This document shows, piece by piece, positions 22,487 through 34,498 of a DNA stretch of 64,000 nt (positions are counted from its first letter, which is position 1; every line of letters begins with the position of its first letter). The translations under genes were made by a program, and so were the position numbers. The notes beneath the pieces were generated by a model. That model searched no databases and was not told where the DNA came from. It saw only the letters and a program-made list of their open reading frames with translations. Location of the stretch: assembly GCA_947579605.1 (NCBI GenBank), contig OX388307.1, positions 12,811,237 through 12,875,236 of the forward strand. The letters run 5' to 3'. This DNA comes from Athripsodes cinereus. Lineage: Eukaryota > Arthropoda > Insecta > Trichoptera > Leptoceridae.

Positions 22487-22710
22487 GCAGAAACCAGCCT
22501 CCTCCATTCAGTGTCATTGAAGGAGACCCACCGTCCACTCGGATACCACAGAAGTCTGGGGACTTCCATTTATCCGAATTCTACACTTAACAAATCTTGT
22601 CCACACCGAAGGTGCCATTGTGAGCAACCTGAAGGGCTGGCCGGCCAAAAAACATCCCCGTGTGTGGAATCTTTTGACTACACTCCTTCGATGTCCCTCT
22701 AGCCGAGAGA
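22487..22710 (+). repeat. SINE-like repeat, plus copy
   Basis: The segment from TGAAGGAGACCCACCGTCC to CTCTAGCCGAGAGAAGC is an inverted copy of 23082-23291, and its 3' part and downstream flank also match 55450-55715. The homology with the 55-kb copy continues past the AG-rich end into CTGAGTTGAGGTGTCCAGAA (about 22857), so the parent family is longer than the arm. Confidence 0.65.
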
Positions 22711-23081
22711 AGCAAACAAAATAATAAAATATGTATATAAAAGAAAACAATAACAATAAAACAAACAAAAAATATTTTCTTAACCTAGGTTACAATGAAT
22801 AAAAAGAAAAAGTACATGTAAAATTTACAAATAAACACAAAATTGAAGCAAAAACCTGAGTTGAGGTGTCCAGAAACTTCGTCCAATTCAGAGTGTCAAT
22901 TGGATCACCTCTTTCCACTACATTCCTTGAGCTCTGATGTCGTTGTCATAGAAACGGTGTATTGTGAAAGAGGGACGCCCGGCCGACGGAAGAACAGCGA
23001 TGTTTTTGGACAACTATCATTGGGCATTCTCAGAACATGTCCCAGCCAGGACCATCATCTTTCCATTATTACGGAGATTAT

Positions 23082-23291
23082 TTTACGTATGTATATGCTT
23101 CTCTCGGCTAGAGGGACATCGAAGGAGTGTAGTCAAAAGATTCCGCACGTGGGGGTTTTGGCCGGCCAGTCCTTCAGACTGCCCATCATGGCACCTCTTG
23201 TGTGGACAAATTTGTTAGTATAGAAATTTTATCGGATAAATGGAAGTCCCCGGACTTCTGAGCTATCCGGGTGGACGGTGGGTCTCCTTCA
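23082..23291 (-). mobile_element. SINE-like retroposed copy with 14-bp target duplication
   Basis: A 210-bp minus-strand unit is flanked exactly by ATTACGGAGATTAT (23068-23081 and 23292-23305). It runs, on the minus strand, from TGAAGGAGACCCACCGTCCA to TAGCCGAGAGAAGCATATAC. It is the inverted partner of the unit at 22487-22710. It lies in the intergenic region between the convergent threonine aldolase and eIF3d genes. Confidence 0.8.
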
Positions 23292-24319
23292 ATTACGGAG
23301 ATTATATCTGTAATCTTTACTAAATAAGATTATGTAAAAACCTTTAAACAATTTCATTATTTATTATACAGTAATTCAATAGATCAAAATATCAGGTTTT
23401 TTGATGTGGAATGGAATAATGATAATCTTATTTTCAAAATGATTCCTTTTTAATTGCATTTATACTGTTTCGTAGTTTTGTTATTTCTTTATTAAAAATA
23501 ATTATCACTTTATATGATAATCTAGTACCTGTAGATTGGGCCCAAGGCTGAATCAACATTGTTGTTTTATGTGCATATTATTGTATTTTTCTAATATTAA
23601 GAACAAATTTATATTTGTATCACAAAGTTATATTTTTTTTTACAATAAATTATTGACTACTGTTGCAACCAGCTTTGTTTGTATGATTCATTGGAACTCT
23701 TATAATTTATTTAGTTTTGGATGAAACTATGTAAATATTTTTCAAACTCAAAAATTGTTAATGTCATAATTCTCTTTAGAAGTGTAGAAATAGTGGAATG
23801 AAATTAACACAAGAACTGTCGATTCAGTTTTGTCTCCACAAAAAAAATATCATAATTTAGATATTCATGAGGTCAAGAGGTTTATATAATAAAACAGTGA
23901 ACTATTCTATGTATCAAATTTAATTGTATGGAGTAATTTATATTTATAAATATGGATGTTATTATAAATATTCGACACATACACATTTAGACTTATAAAT
24001 ATATGTTGATAACCAAAACCAGATTACAGTTAAAATAATTGATAAAATAATTAGTGTATTGTTAAACATTTCAACTACACTTGATATTTCTTATAATACA
24101 CAATCGCTAATCAGTTGATTGAGAAATATTACATACACAATATTATTATCAATACAACTCTAAAGTTTCACATTACGCATCATTAGCAATGTTGTATTAC
24201 AATTTAAAGTTGTTTATAAAATACATTAAAAAAAATATCGCTAAAAATGTAAACAATGAAAGAAACTAAACTGTTGGAATAGCTGTGGTTATTATAAAAT
24301 TGATGCAAAACATGTCTCT

Positions 24320-27300
24320 TTAAAGTCTCTTGGTGTTAGCGTAAGGATAGGGAGGGGCAAATCCTCCCTCTCCCCCTTCATCTCCACTATCTTCAGTTCC
24401 ATCGGATTCAAATGTATTATCAGGGATGTCATATAGACGAATCATAGGCTTGTTGGGGTCCTTCATTATCAAATATTTACCTGAAAATAATAATCATTAT
24501 AAGTGTGTTCATTTTCATATTTAGTTGTTTTAGATAACTGTTAGTTGTTATATATGTCGCAGTCGTTTTGAAGAATCCGTACGTTTACAAACGGCGTCGT
24601 CATTTTGTAAACGGCCGGCATATTATAAAATGACGGAAGTGCATTCAGTCATATTACAATATGACTAGTCAAATTGTAAAATTTTAGTTCTTTCTCGATG
24701 TCTCATGGTGTTGCGTATCAAAACATACATATATGGGATCGCTAGGGAGATAGTCGTGAAATAATCATTCTATTTTGTATCATCTATTTTTCTCCGTGCC
24801 GTAAAAATTATATTATACTTCAACTTATTGTCATACCGATAATACATACCTATTATAAAATAATATAATACGTTATTTATAATTCATTAATATTTGAGTT
24901 ATTTTGAAGATATCGCGCCTTGCGATAAACTCGCCTTCTTTATATTTATTGTATTTAAGAATGCATTTCTCTATAAAAAATGTTTGTATTGTAATGAATG
25001 TACAGAAAAAAATAATTAAATAAAAAAATAGATATATAAATAAATAATTCAATAATAATAAAAGCGATTTAAAGCTATAAGACAATTTTTTTATATTTTT
25101 TTTATCTCATTACAACATACGGCGTGAGCCTTTTACATGTAGAAAATATATGGAAAATATATGACAGACATAAAAAGTATGTACATTCAAACAAGACAAG
25201 GAGTAACTATGAAAAGAATACCTACATAATTAAAAAACAATATGACAAAAAGTACAACAATACACTATTCTTCTGTTTTTCAAATAGCTAGAACAGCATA
25301 TTTTTTTTAAAAATAGGTTTACATTTTTATAATGGATGAACTTTTTTTTTGTTGGATGCTAAATTGCGTAACCACAAAAAGTTTTTTTTTTGTAAACTAT
25401 AGTAAATAATATCATCCCTTCTTCTGCATTAACAATTACACATTTGTTTCAGGATAGGTCTTTGTTTTTATTGTCTAATGGACAATGCTATTTATCTCAA
25501 TGATATTTCGAATAATAATAGAAATATATAAGAAATTGTCAATAAATAAGAATAAATATAAGAAATTGTCTACGTATGCGAGTGAAAATATGAAGATTTT
25601 TTGGAATGAAATGAAACGAAAGAGGACGGGTACAAGTGTGAACAGTATGAAAGGGATAAAAGACAAGGATGGATGTGTGTTAGTGAATGATGAATGTGTG
25701 TTACGGAGATGGAAGGAGTATTTCGAAGATCTGTTTGAATGTGATGGTACAAATGAGAATGAGTATGACGACATTGAAAGCAGTGTGAATGAAAACGATA
25801 TGATAGACATGAATGAGATTATGAATGCATTAAAAAAAGCGAAGTGCGGTAAAGCTGTAGGGTATGATTGTGTTGCCGTTGAGCTCATCAAGTCTGGTGG
25901 ACCGGGGGCTCTCGCGTGGTGCTTGGAGCTTTTCAACGATTGTTGGAGAGAAGGCGTCACACCAGAGGATTGGAGGAGGGCTATCATCTGCCCCCTGTAC
26001 AAAGGGAAAGGCTCTAGACTTGAATGCGGGAGTTATCGGGCTATTAGCTTGCTGAGCTCAATAGGGAAATTGTATGGTAGAATTTTGATTGAGAGAGTAC
26101 GAAAGATAACTGAGTGTAAGATATGGGATGCACAAGGAGCGTTTTTGAATGGCAGAGGGTGCACCGATCAGATCTTCTCCCTGTGAATGATTATAGAGAA
26201 GTTTCTGGGTAAACACCAGAGGCTTTTTTGTGCGTTCGTGGACTTGGAGAAAGCATACGATCGAGTGGACCGGGAAAGGTTGTGGCACGTGCTGTCGGAG
26301 TATGGGGTGAGCAGCCGGTTGATACGCGCAATCTCTTCACTTTACGTGGGAAGCTCCGCTTGCGTGAGGGTAAATAACACTCTCTCGGAGTGGTTTGTCC
26401 TCACCAAGGGAGTGAAGCAAGGTTGTGTCATGTCTCCGTGGCTGTTCAACCTATTCTTCGACTACTGTATGCGACCTGTGAAAGAGATGGATGTTGGTGT
26501 CGAGCTGAATGGGTTTCGGGTGAATGCATTGATGTACGCAGATGATTTGGTGTTAATGGCTGAGAGTGAAAGGGACTTACAAGAGATTGTTACGTGTGTG
26601 TATGATAGTTGCAATTTGAATGGTTTGAAAATGAATGTTATGAAGACGAAAGTTCTAGTGTTTGAAAGAGAGAATGAAAAAACGATTTGCGAGATCAAAG
26701 TTGGTGACGAATGTTTGGAGCAAGTAAGTGAGTATGTATATTTGGGAAGTATGTTTGCGAGGGATGGAAGATGCGATAGGGACATTGAAAGAAGGAAAGT
26801 GGCCGGTGCTAGAGTGAACGGTGCACTTCGACCCATTGTCAGCAATGGCAATGTTTCGAACATGGCTAAAATGCTGGTGCACAATACCATTCTGGTACCG
26901 TCACTTACGTATGCAAGCAAGACATGGACGTGGCTGAAGAAGGACGAAAGTGGAATAAATGCAGTGGAGATGCGATCGTTAAGAAGAATGGTTGGTAAAG
27001 CGCTGCGTGATAGAGTGAAGAATGAGGATATTAGAAGAATGAGCGGATGCAAGAAGAGTGTTGTGGACAGAATGCGCGTGAATAAACTACGGTGGTTTGG
27101 ACACGTTGAACGAATGAACGAAGTAAGAATGACAAAGAGGATATACTTGTCTGAAAGAAAAGGTGTGAGGAAGCGCGGACGTCTGAGAACCACGTGGCTT
27201 GATCACGTGGATCAAATTCTCAAGGACGGCCGCGTGTTGAGTAAGAGGAATCGACGTGCATGTATGAGAAACTGTATGAATGTGGAGGAAGCGAAGGAAG

Positions 27301-30300
27301 TGTGTAAAGATAGATCTGTGTGGCGTTCCGTTCTCTCTGCCTACCCCACTTGGGATACGGCGTGAGGGTATAGTATAGTATTTCGAATATTTTTTTATTT
27401 TACAATCCCTAAAGCTTTGTATTTGCAAGACTTAAGGTACACAGAAAGTAATTGGGTACATAATAAATTTATATGAACTGTTAATAACAATTAATCAATC
27501 TGTTTAAAACTATTCTTTTGTTTCTTTTTTCATTTACATATTTAATGCTATCTATTAAGTAAGCTTGTGTCAATCAATTTGACTTTTTTTTTTATTTAAT
27601 GAAAATAATACATTGAATAAGAAATATATACATCTTATGATAATGAGTCACGCCAAATCTAAAAGATGTGTCGGCGTGTTCTGTATTTTTTTGTGTCTGT
27701 AACCGCATTGTATTACGTTCAATTTAATATCTAAATGTGCTCCTTAAAACTTTAAAACCAATCACACAGTATGAGACTGAAAGCAAGCGTAGAATATAAC
27801 TGATTAATAATAAAAGGTACCTAATGAAAGAAAAGAATACCTATGATGCAATTACACAAAAAAACTAGCTACCTAAATTACGCAATATTGGAAGATCGAT
27901 CGGATCGCTTGGGTTAGTAGGAAGAGGTCGCGCCTTTGCGATAAACTCGCCCTCTGTATATTGATTGTATTTAATTTGAATGTATACCTTTTATGTAATT
28001 GTCTTTAATCAATGTAAAATAAAGAATGAATAAATAAATAAATATTCGGGAGCAAACAATGAAAGTCTTGTAATAGTTTAGACAACCCTTAAATGTATTT
28101 TTATGAAAATTTCTACTTTTATTAATACAACAATATTCCGTAGAGCATCCAGAAATGCATTTGTCTCCCACTCTTTTCAGTAAATTTTCATTGTCCTAGG
28201 AGTAAAGGCAGATTGTACAGAATATAACAACATTTTACACCTTAAATTCAATGATAACGTTTGCCGCCCATTTTTATTATTTATTCTTTACTGTGCATTG
28301 ATTACAAGCAATTTAACATAATAATATAATTATTTCAAACACAATCATACAATCAAAATGCAGAGAGTAGCTTAATTTTTTGTTGGTACAGAAAGGACGG
28401 CTTGCACGTTTATTGCATGCTGTTGGTCTGCTGGCTACCCTACTTGTGATATATGCCTTGATGGTATATTACTTTTGATTTCCCAGAAATATTACTAATG
28501 AATTGACATATTTCACAATTTTTTTCTGATAAACCAGCATTTGTTAACATCAACATGTTTTAATTATTATAATATCTCATATAACTTGCATACCTACATA
28601 TGTTTTAATAAGGTGTGGTTACTAAATGGACTATCTCCCGCACAATCTTATACACGAATGCGTGTAAGTTTTAGTTTTGATAACGCAACGCCATGAGACA
28701 GTGAGAAATGGAACTAAAATTCTTCAATTTGACTAGTCGGATTGTAATACGCCTAGACGTATTGTAATTTGCCTGAATAATATACTTTCGTCATTTTGTA
28801 ATATGCCTGCCGTTTACAAACGGATGGATTCTTCAAAATGACTGCGACATATACATGACATTGTCCTTCACCTCTCTCTAGTAATCTTACTTGTAAATTA
28901 GTTTTAGAATTTCGTATTAAAATGTTAGAAGTCTCCACTGAAACCATACTAACATTTTTTGAATAATTACAATTAACATTGTTATCTAAAACAACTAAAT
29001 ATGGAATGTAATTGTTATATTGTGAATACCTCATACATTTATCATAATGTTCATATTCACTGTGTAATTTGTGTAAATAGATAAAAATGGATTTATACTT
29101 CTGTTAAAATCTTAAATAGGCAATATTTTTATAGGAGTTTCTATACATTGTTGGAAATTTACTGATAAGGCTGTTAAATAAAGTGAATGACATAAATTAT
29201 TTTTCAAGAAGTAAAAAACGGACAAGTTGTATGCATACATACCATCTTTCTGTTTCATGCAGATGTCCACTATGCACCGGAGTATGCCCCAGGCATTGTC
29301 CATAGACAAGTTGATTTGAGCAGCTACTTCACTTGGCTTATACTGTTGTGTGCCCAGAATGACATGACGAGATGAGTCACGTACCATAGCACGGGACACA
29401 TATCCAAACTTAATTTGATCTGAACCAGCCAGAAGAGCCTAAAAATTGTATTTTTTTTGTCAAAATTGAATATATCACACAAAACTCAGTACAATAGAGC
29501 CTCCAAAGTAGAATAGGTCTTCTACTCTATTCTGTAAGATGCAGTTATTCATACAACATCTTCAAATTAGCAATGAGATATACTAAATTTGAATTTTTCT
29601 CATGACACAAAAGAGTCATCATTAACATAAATACATATTAAGAATTGCATTTACTTGGACAGTCCATTTAGCTAATTTGCAGGCATTATTCCTCAACTCA
29701 TTGGCCAAAACTGCACCACGTTGCGTATCCAGTTTCTGTCTCCATTCTACTCCATTAGCGGCTTTAGAGTCCCATTCATTTAATGCTTTCACAGTTAAGA
29801 ATTGGAGCTCTCCTGTAGGTGATTGCATTACTGCATCATGTTCACAGCGAGCAATCAGGACCTGAAAAATACATAAAAAATGTCATTGCTGTATCAGTAA
29901 GATCTGTCAAGTGGGAGATGTAGTTGATGGGGAAGACGATGGTGGAGATAGTGGTACAAACACGTTCAAAGGACAAATATTGTTCTACACGTAATAATTG
30001 AGAAATGGTTCTAGTCAAGAAGACCCCCATAACAGTGGTAATAGAGATGTGCCTCCACTCGAGTTCGTCGGTAGCCTGGAGGTAGTCTCGGCCTCGTAAA
30101 CAAGGGGTCCGTGGTTCGATACCAGGTGCCGGAAAACTCTCCGCAATAAAATATTCTCCAAGGAATATACTTCAGCGATGAGATTCACCACCTGTTCTGA
30201 ACGTTTTAATTTTTTACTGCCACAGAAAAGATGGCATGTATGTTCACTGCATGCAGCTGTTCTGCTGGCACTTGTGGGATATGCTGTGCCGTGTAGTAGT

Positions 30301-33300
30301 ATGTCTTTAAAAGAATTCATTTGGAATAACTCGTTCCATAATAACTTACCACCCCATTGTTCAAATCCCATTTACGATAGCGATATGCCACTGAGGCAAT
30401 CTCGCCTTCTTCTTCCTCAGAGACAAATGGATTTGGATCAGGGAACTTGTAACGAGGTTCTCCTGCGCCACTGCGAAGAACCTACGGAAAAAAAATTAAT
30501 TTTATGAATTCTCTAAAACAACAAATTAAAAAAAATCATACATGCGAATAAAAAAAAATTCTTTTTAGTAAATTTATAGGAAAATGTAAGCAGTAAAATT
30601 TTAAGAATATCAGAATCTTAGATGTGCTATTTCTGATATTTCCAAATTAAAGTAGAAATGAGAATCTTGTTTCATTACAGATTTCTCTATTCGCAAAGAA
30701 CACAAGAAAAATTATAAGACTGGGAATAATTTTGTTTTAATCTAGATGTGAACGAGTGAATACATACTTGCTGACTGAAGTTGTGGTTGATGAATGTAGC
30801 TTCCAATGCCAAATTCCTGGGGGAGTTGAGGGAGTTACCATCATCCTGTGGAGGTTCCACTGATGTCTCATTCACAGTCAACAAGTCAAATTCAGTGCCA
30901 TCACGCTTGTCCATGAAGAGCTTATCACCTGGAAAAAATACAAGACTAATTTGATGGCGGGTAAACCAATATTTCTTCGAGCACGATCAATGTTTAATTG
31001 TAGGGATTATAAAAATAATAATTGAAAAATTGAGACTGCCGGTAGCTTGGTAATCTCAGATTTACAATTGAATTCCAACTGCTGACATATTCCATCTTAA
31101 CATAACGCAACTACTAACTGTGAGGATATTTATTTTGTACAATATTATCCGAAAATCAACAATTGTATAGAAACATTCTTCTACCTATATCTGCAAAATA
31201 ATTAACTTGCTAATAAGAGTTCCATGATTTAAATATCACTGGTAATATAATAATAAACACTTTATTGTCAAATATAAATTTTACAAAAGGCGTACATATT
31301 ATATTGCCTTGAGGCAATGTCTTCCAGTAAACCTAATTTACATGAATAATATGTAGTATAAGATGTCAAAGTTCTCTTACCGATCTTTTCAATAATAATA
31401 TCCCACGAGTAGTTGGACCTGGTGCAACACATGATGGTAGCCAGGATTGTGTCAGTGGCATACACAGTGCCAGCAGTCTTGGAAAGTTTACGAATAATTG
31501 GGTCGTCTGTTGTGGTCACCTGCAATCAGAAGTATATAATAATACAGTTGTTTGTTGTCAATATATGAAGGATATAATATAATACATGATCGTCTATCAC
31601 AACTTAATCTATGTGTATTGTATATTATCCCTAGAGTTTCTGTTTGGAGTAAAGTAGGTTTCACAGCTTTTGTGGATCATAAATTTTTATTGATCATATA
31701 AATAAAATATAAAACAATTGTAAAGTGTAATGGTAAAATTCCAAAAGCTCTTCCAGCCAATTTTTAGAAATTAAAACATATAAAAAAGGCAGGTATTCAA
31801 AATACAAATCATTTAACATCTTCAATTCAGAATGCTGCTCATTCTGAATGTTTTATTTTTTTGTATCTTATTACATGCACTGTGATGGTATATTTATATA
31901 TGTATATACCTATACATAAATACAATACAATATTCATAGAGTAACTTACAGTGTGGAAGATTCTGTCAATTCGTTGCAATGCTCTCTCATGTTTTAGATT
32001 GACACGGTCATATGATTTATCATAATATTCCAGAGTACCGCAGCACACAATGTCCTCTCCTGAAACATTTAGAAAAATATTATTAAGTAACAAACATAAC
32101 TCATCCAATAACAACCTTCTTCATATTTAATTGTGATAAAGTAATAGTGGTAAGATAGAAGAAAATATCTCTGTAGGTATAGTGATAATCACATCACGGC
32201 ACATCATCATAATATTTTATATTGTTTTGTCAACTTTAGTGTATGCATGATGATAATAATAAAACTCTGTTGTTGCGTTAAAAACATATATAAAATCAGC
32301 GTGCTTATTGGATGAAAGCAATCTCTTCCAGCAAACCTACATATTTATAAGTGTGACAAACATTGTTTTTGATGATGTGTAAAATAATAAATAAATGTAA
32401 TACATCAATCACATATATTTTCATAATGATTACCTTGATCAATTAAGGGCCCAATATTTTAACGTGTTCTCAGGGTGATGTTTATCCTTATTTTTTTTTT
32501 CTTCAAAATTATGTAGGTATAATTTTTTCTCTAAAATTTCATTATTGTGAAAATAGGGTTGATCACTTGCAATTCATGATGATAATAATACGATATTACC
32601 AAGAATCATTTGATTTTTCTTTTACGCTTAAGTGTAAAATAGTTATGAAATTATGAAGTTTATTAGATGTAAATGCAAATTAAGGGCTAACTCAGGATGA
32701 GTGCCACCTTAAGGGCACATTGAAATATTGGGCTTAAGTAATAGGAACTGATTTACTAATTCTAAAAATTATATAAAAAAATCATTTGTATATTATGCAG
32801 ACTTTTTTAGAGATGAATCTGGATTTGGAATACACCCAGACACCCTCGCAGTAAGCGATATGCTTATGTCATAAAGGTGGTAAGTCGGCAGCGGATGGAA
32901 TTGAGCTCAGGTCTCCTGATTAAACTCCGAGACTCTACCACTTCTACCATTTAAAGAATAGGTTTTTAACTCACCATCTTTCACTCCAGGGAGAGACAAC
33001 TTGGCTAATCGCACAAAGTCCATTTCTTCAATGGTGACCCAATCAGGTCTTACAGTAACAGAAGCATCCCTAATCTTATGCGGCGCTCCTCTTTGTCCCC
33101 ACTTCTTACCCCTTTTCTGATCACGAGGTTTACCCTTCAGTTGGCCAATTCCTCCTTGTCCTCGTGCACCTCGACCTCTCATGGCGCGTTGGTTACCACG
33201 GAAGCGGCCTCTCTGATAAGGAGGTTTCTGCTCTCTTGTTGTATCCACTAAATGGAAAGTAGATTCATCTTCTTCATGATAGTAAGCATATTGGCTGCCA

Positions 33301-33741
33301 CCACCAAATTGAGAAGCATACTTATCTGAAAATACATACATTTAATGAGAATGTAATACATGCACTAGAATTTAAAAGTAGAAACAATCATATGCTTGTT
33401 TGACATAGTGACAATTAACATAGTCATGGGATACGCATTGTATCTGTGACAAAATAGGTTATAAAACTCTTGTCAACAATATGGTGTTCTGCGTGTTTAG
33501 AGGGAGATGTAAACTCTTTTTTTGTTATAATATGTTGGAAGCAGATAATGTAATACTCACTGGCATATTTTTTGTCTTGAACTGCCGTCCAATCGCTAAT
33601 TTTACCTAACCGGTCCCCTTTGCTGAAAGGTTGGTAGGGCATTTCACGAAACTGGTCCAACATTTCACAAGGACCCCAACCATGGGGATTATCTTGGATC
33701 ACGGGAGCCACAAACGTGACGAACTCCTCGTTATCACCCAT
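24320..33741 (-). CDS. eIF3d: Eukaryotic translation initiation factor 3 subunit D, nine exons
   Basis: Exons (minus): 33741-33561, 33325-32975, 32059-31950, 31519-31381, 30928-30768, 30481-30350, 29861-29655, 29438-29243, 24480-24320. They total 1638 nt, 545 aa, the usual eIF3d length. eIF3d belongs to the eIF3 complex on the 40S subunit and can bind the mRNA cap. Seen: N-terminal [13 protein letters not shown] and [37 protein letters not shown] across the first junction; an RG-rich segment at about 97-145 ([16 protein letters not shown]); conserved core blocks [25 protein letters not shown] and [19 protein letters not shown]; and an acidic C-terminus ([15 protein letters not shown]) ending TKRL. 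Each junction is GT..AG with matching phase. Intron 8 (29242-24481) is 4.8 kb because of transposons. Confidence 0.96.
24900..25045 (+). repeat. LINE 3' tail with stem-loop
   Basis: GAAGATATCGCGCCTTGCGA then TAAACTCGCC is the stem-loop module, followed by a spacer and an AATTAAATAAAAAAATAG tail. Same family as 27920 and 4785. Antisense to eIF3d, intron 8. Confidence 0.65.
25515..27378 (+). mobile_element. 5'-truncated RTE-like LINE in eIF3d intron 8
   Basis: The copy is flanked by the 11-bp direct repeat TATTTCGAATA (25504-25514 and 27379-27389). The frame runs from before 25570 to the stop at 27363-27365 and is broken once by TGA at 26184-26186, just after CTDQIFSL. The reverse transcriptase core is otherwise complete: [47 protein letters not shown] and [12 protein letters not shown], then the C-terminal RWFGHVER domain and [19 protein letters not shown]. 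The endonuclease is missing. It is antisense to eIF3d and nearly identical to the copy at 12127, so both came from a recently active source. Confidence 0.9.
27905..28050 (+). repeat. LINE 3' tail with stem-loop
   Basis: GAAGAGGTCGCGCCTTTGCG then ATAAACTCGCCCTCTGTAT, spacer, AAAATAAAGAATGAATAAAT tail. Same family as 24900, in the same intron and orientation. Confidence 0.65.
28270..28385 (-). repeat. LINE 3' tail, minus orientation, stem-loop lost
   Basis: On the minus strand the end GTAATCAATGCACAGTAAAG then AATAAATAATAAAAA matches the tail at 7383. The stem-loop end is diverged. Confidence 0.45.
30046..30305 (+). repeat. tRNA-derived SINE in eIF3d intron 6
   Basis: The head has a tRNA-like A box region (GGTAGCCTGGAGGTAG) and a B box-like GGTTCGATACC 50 bp later, which together suggest an RNA polymerase III promoter. 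The body (GGCATGTATGTTCACTGCAT, then GGCACTTGTGGGATATG) recurs at 28388, 59905 and, inverted, near 48330 and 60440. It is opposite to eIF3d. The head does not fold into an intact tRNA, so it is not a tRNA gene. Confidence 0.55.
31246..31335 (-). repeat. LINE 3' tail with stem-loop (eIF3d intron 4)
   Basis: On the minus strand: GGAAGACATTGCCTCAAGGC then AATATAATATGTACGCC, a spacer and ACAATAAAGTGTTTATTATT. The hairpin ATTGCC/GGCAAT is compensated relative to the ATCGC/GCGAT copies. Confidence 0.6.
32245..32340 (-). repeat. LINE 3' tail (eIF3d intron 2)
   Basis: On the minus strand: GCTGGAAGAGATTGCTTTCA then TCCAATAAGCACGC, spacer, and an AGTTTTATTATTATCATC tail. Same module order, diverged. 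Confidence 0.5.
32447..32733. mobile_element. TTAA-flanked MITE in eIF3d intron 2
   Basis: The left end GGGCCCAATATTTTAACGTG and the complemented right end GCCCAATATTTCAATGTG are inverted copies differing by two extra bases at the left terminus. TTAA flanks both sides (32443-32446, 32734-32737). 287 bp, no coding capacity. The termini resemble those of the element at 15007, which also targets TTAA. Confidence 0.6.
32810..32955 (-). repeat. tRNA-derived SINE head and body (eIF3d intron 2)
   Basis: On the minus strand TGGTAGAGTCTCGGAG resembles an A box and GAGCTCAATTCC a diverged B box, spaced like a tRNA, followed by a non-tRNA body (CTGCCGACTTACCACC, then GGGTGTCTGGGTGTATTCC). It ends close to the exon 2 donor. 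It is probably a second tRNA-derived SINE family. Confidence 0.45.
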
Positions 33742-34498
33742 TATATTTATTTAATTATCAATTAAATAATTATATTAGACAATATTGACAATCTACGAAA
33801 GTGCCACACCACGAGAACATGCACGAAAGATCGACCATGGACAAATTTTTTAAACGTCAATAGTTACTAGTTTCATGGTATTCAATGATTGGTCTAAATA
33901 TCCATAGATAATAGAACTGTATTGCCATCGCATAAAAATATATGATTGCCATCCACTGACGGGTTTGCCATCCACATTTTCGAATACTCTTGTAGATCCT
34001 CCAAATTAAAAACATGTGAATTAACGTTTCATCATTAGCTGTGTCCACACATCTAATTGTACCTAATCAATAGTGATGAGGATAGAAGCGATTACCTACC
34101 GAAGTAATTTTGATGAAAAGTACTTTCCACTGACCACAGTGGTCTATAGCTGTATGTAGGGAATCCAATCCCGCATCAAAATCGCGATCCCGCAAGACTG
34201 CGGGATTGAGGTCGTCAGTCCCGCGGATCCCGCGGGATTTGCGGGATTGAGATTTTTTAATAAAAAAAACTGTTTCAAGTAGACATTTAGATATTTAAAA
34301 AAATATATCAAATAAAGACGAGTAAATTTGATATTTTTTTATTATTATGCAGTTTTTTTACTCATATTACTAATTAACAAGTGGAAATAATGATGTTTTT
34401 GAGGTATAAATAATCAGTTTCTTGTAAGGAACAATATAATACAACTTTTCACCTAATATATTTGTATTGACAATTTAACATATTTATTAGTTTCGACT

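Larger units (their letters stand above)
22445..24319. other. Intergenic region between convergent genes
   Basis: Apart from the two inverted SINE-like copies and their common flank (22857-23060), the sequence is AT-rich. No exon, RNA gene or additional ORF with protein-like composition was seen. The 3' UTR of eIF3d must start at 24319 and run leftward; I could not fix its end. Confidence 0.5.
24553..28853. other. Long inverted-repeat element in eIF3d intron 8
   Basis: Left arm 24553-24725 and right arm 28675-28853 are inverted copies of about 180 bp with around 80% identity. Both start TATATGTCGCAGTC and continue through TTTGAAGAATCC, GTTTACAAACGG, the TTTTAGTTC block and GTTGCGT. A second inverted block, CATATTTAGTTGTTTTAGAT, occurs further out on both sides (24512 and 28983), separated from the right arm by about 130 extra bp. 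No transposase is found between the arms; the interior holds LINE tails and the LINE at 25515. It may be a DNA transposon shell or an inverted duplication. Confidence 0.55.

Noticed and set aside
26462..27193. 243-codon minus-strand ORF opposite the RTE-like LINE, also present at 12166-12897
   Set aside because: It is the antisense shadow of the reverse transcriptase frame; it occurs at the same place in both copies only because the copies are near-identical.
30055..30125. Possible tRNA gene
   Set aside because: A and B box-like motifs are present, but an acceptor stem and anticodon arm could not be formed; it reads better as a SINE head.
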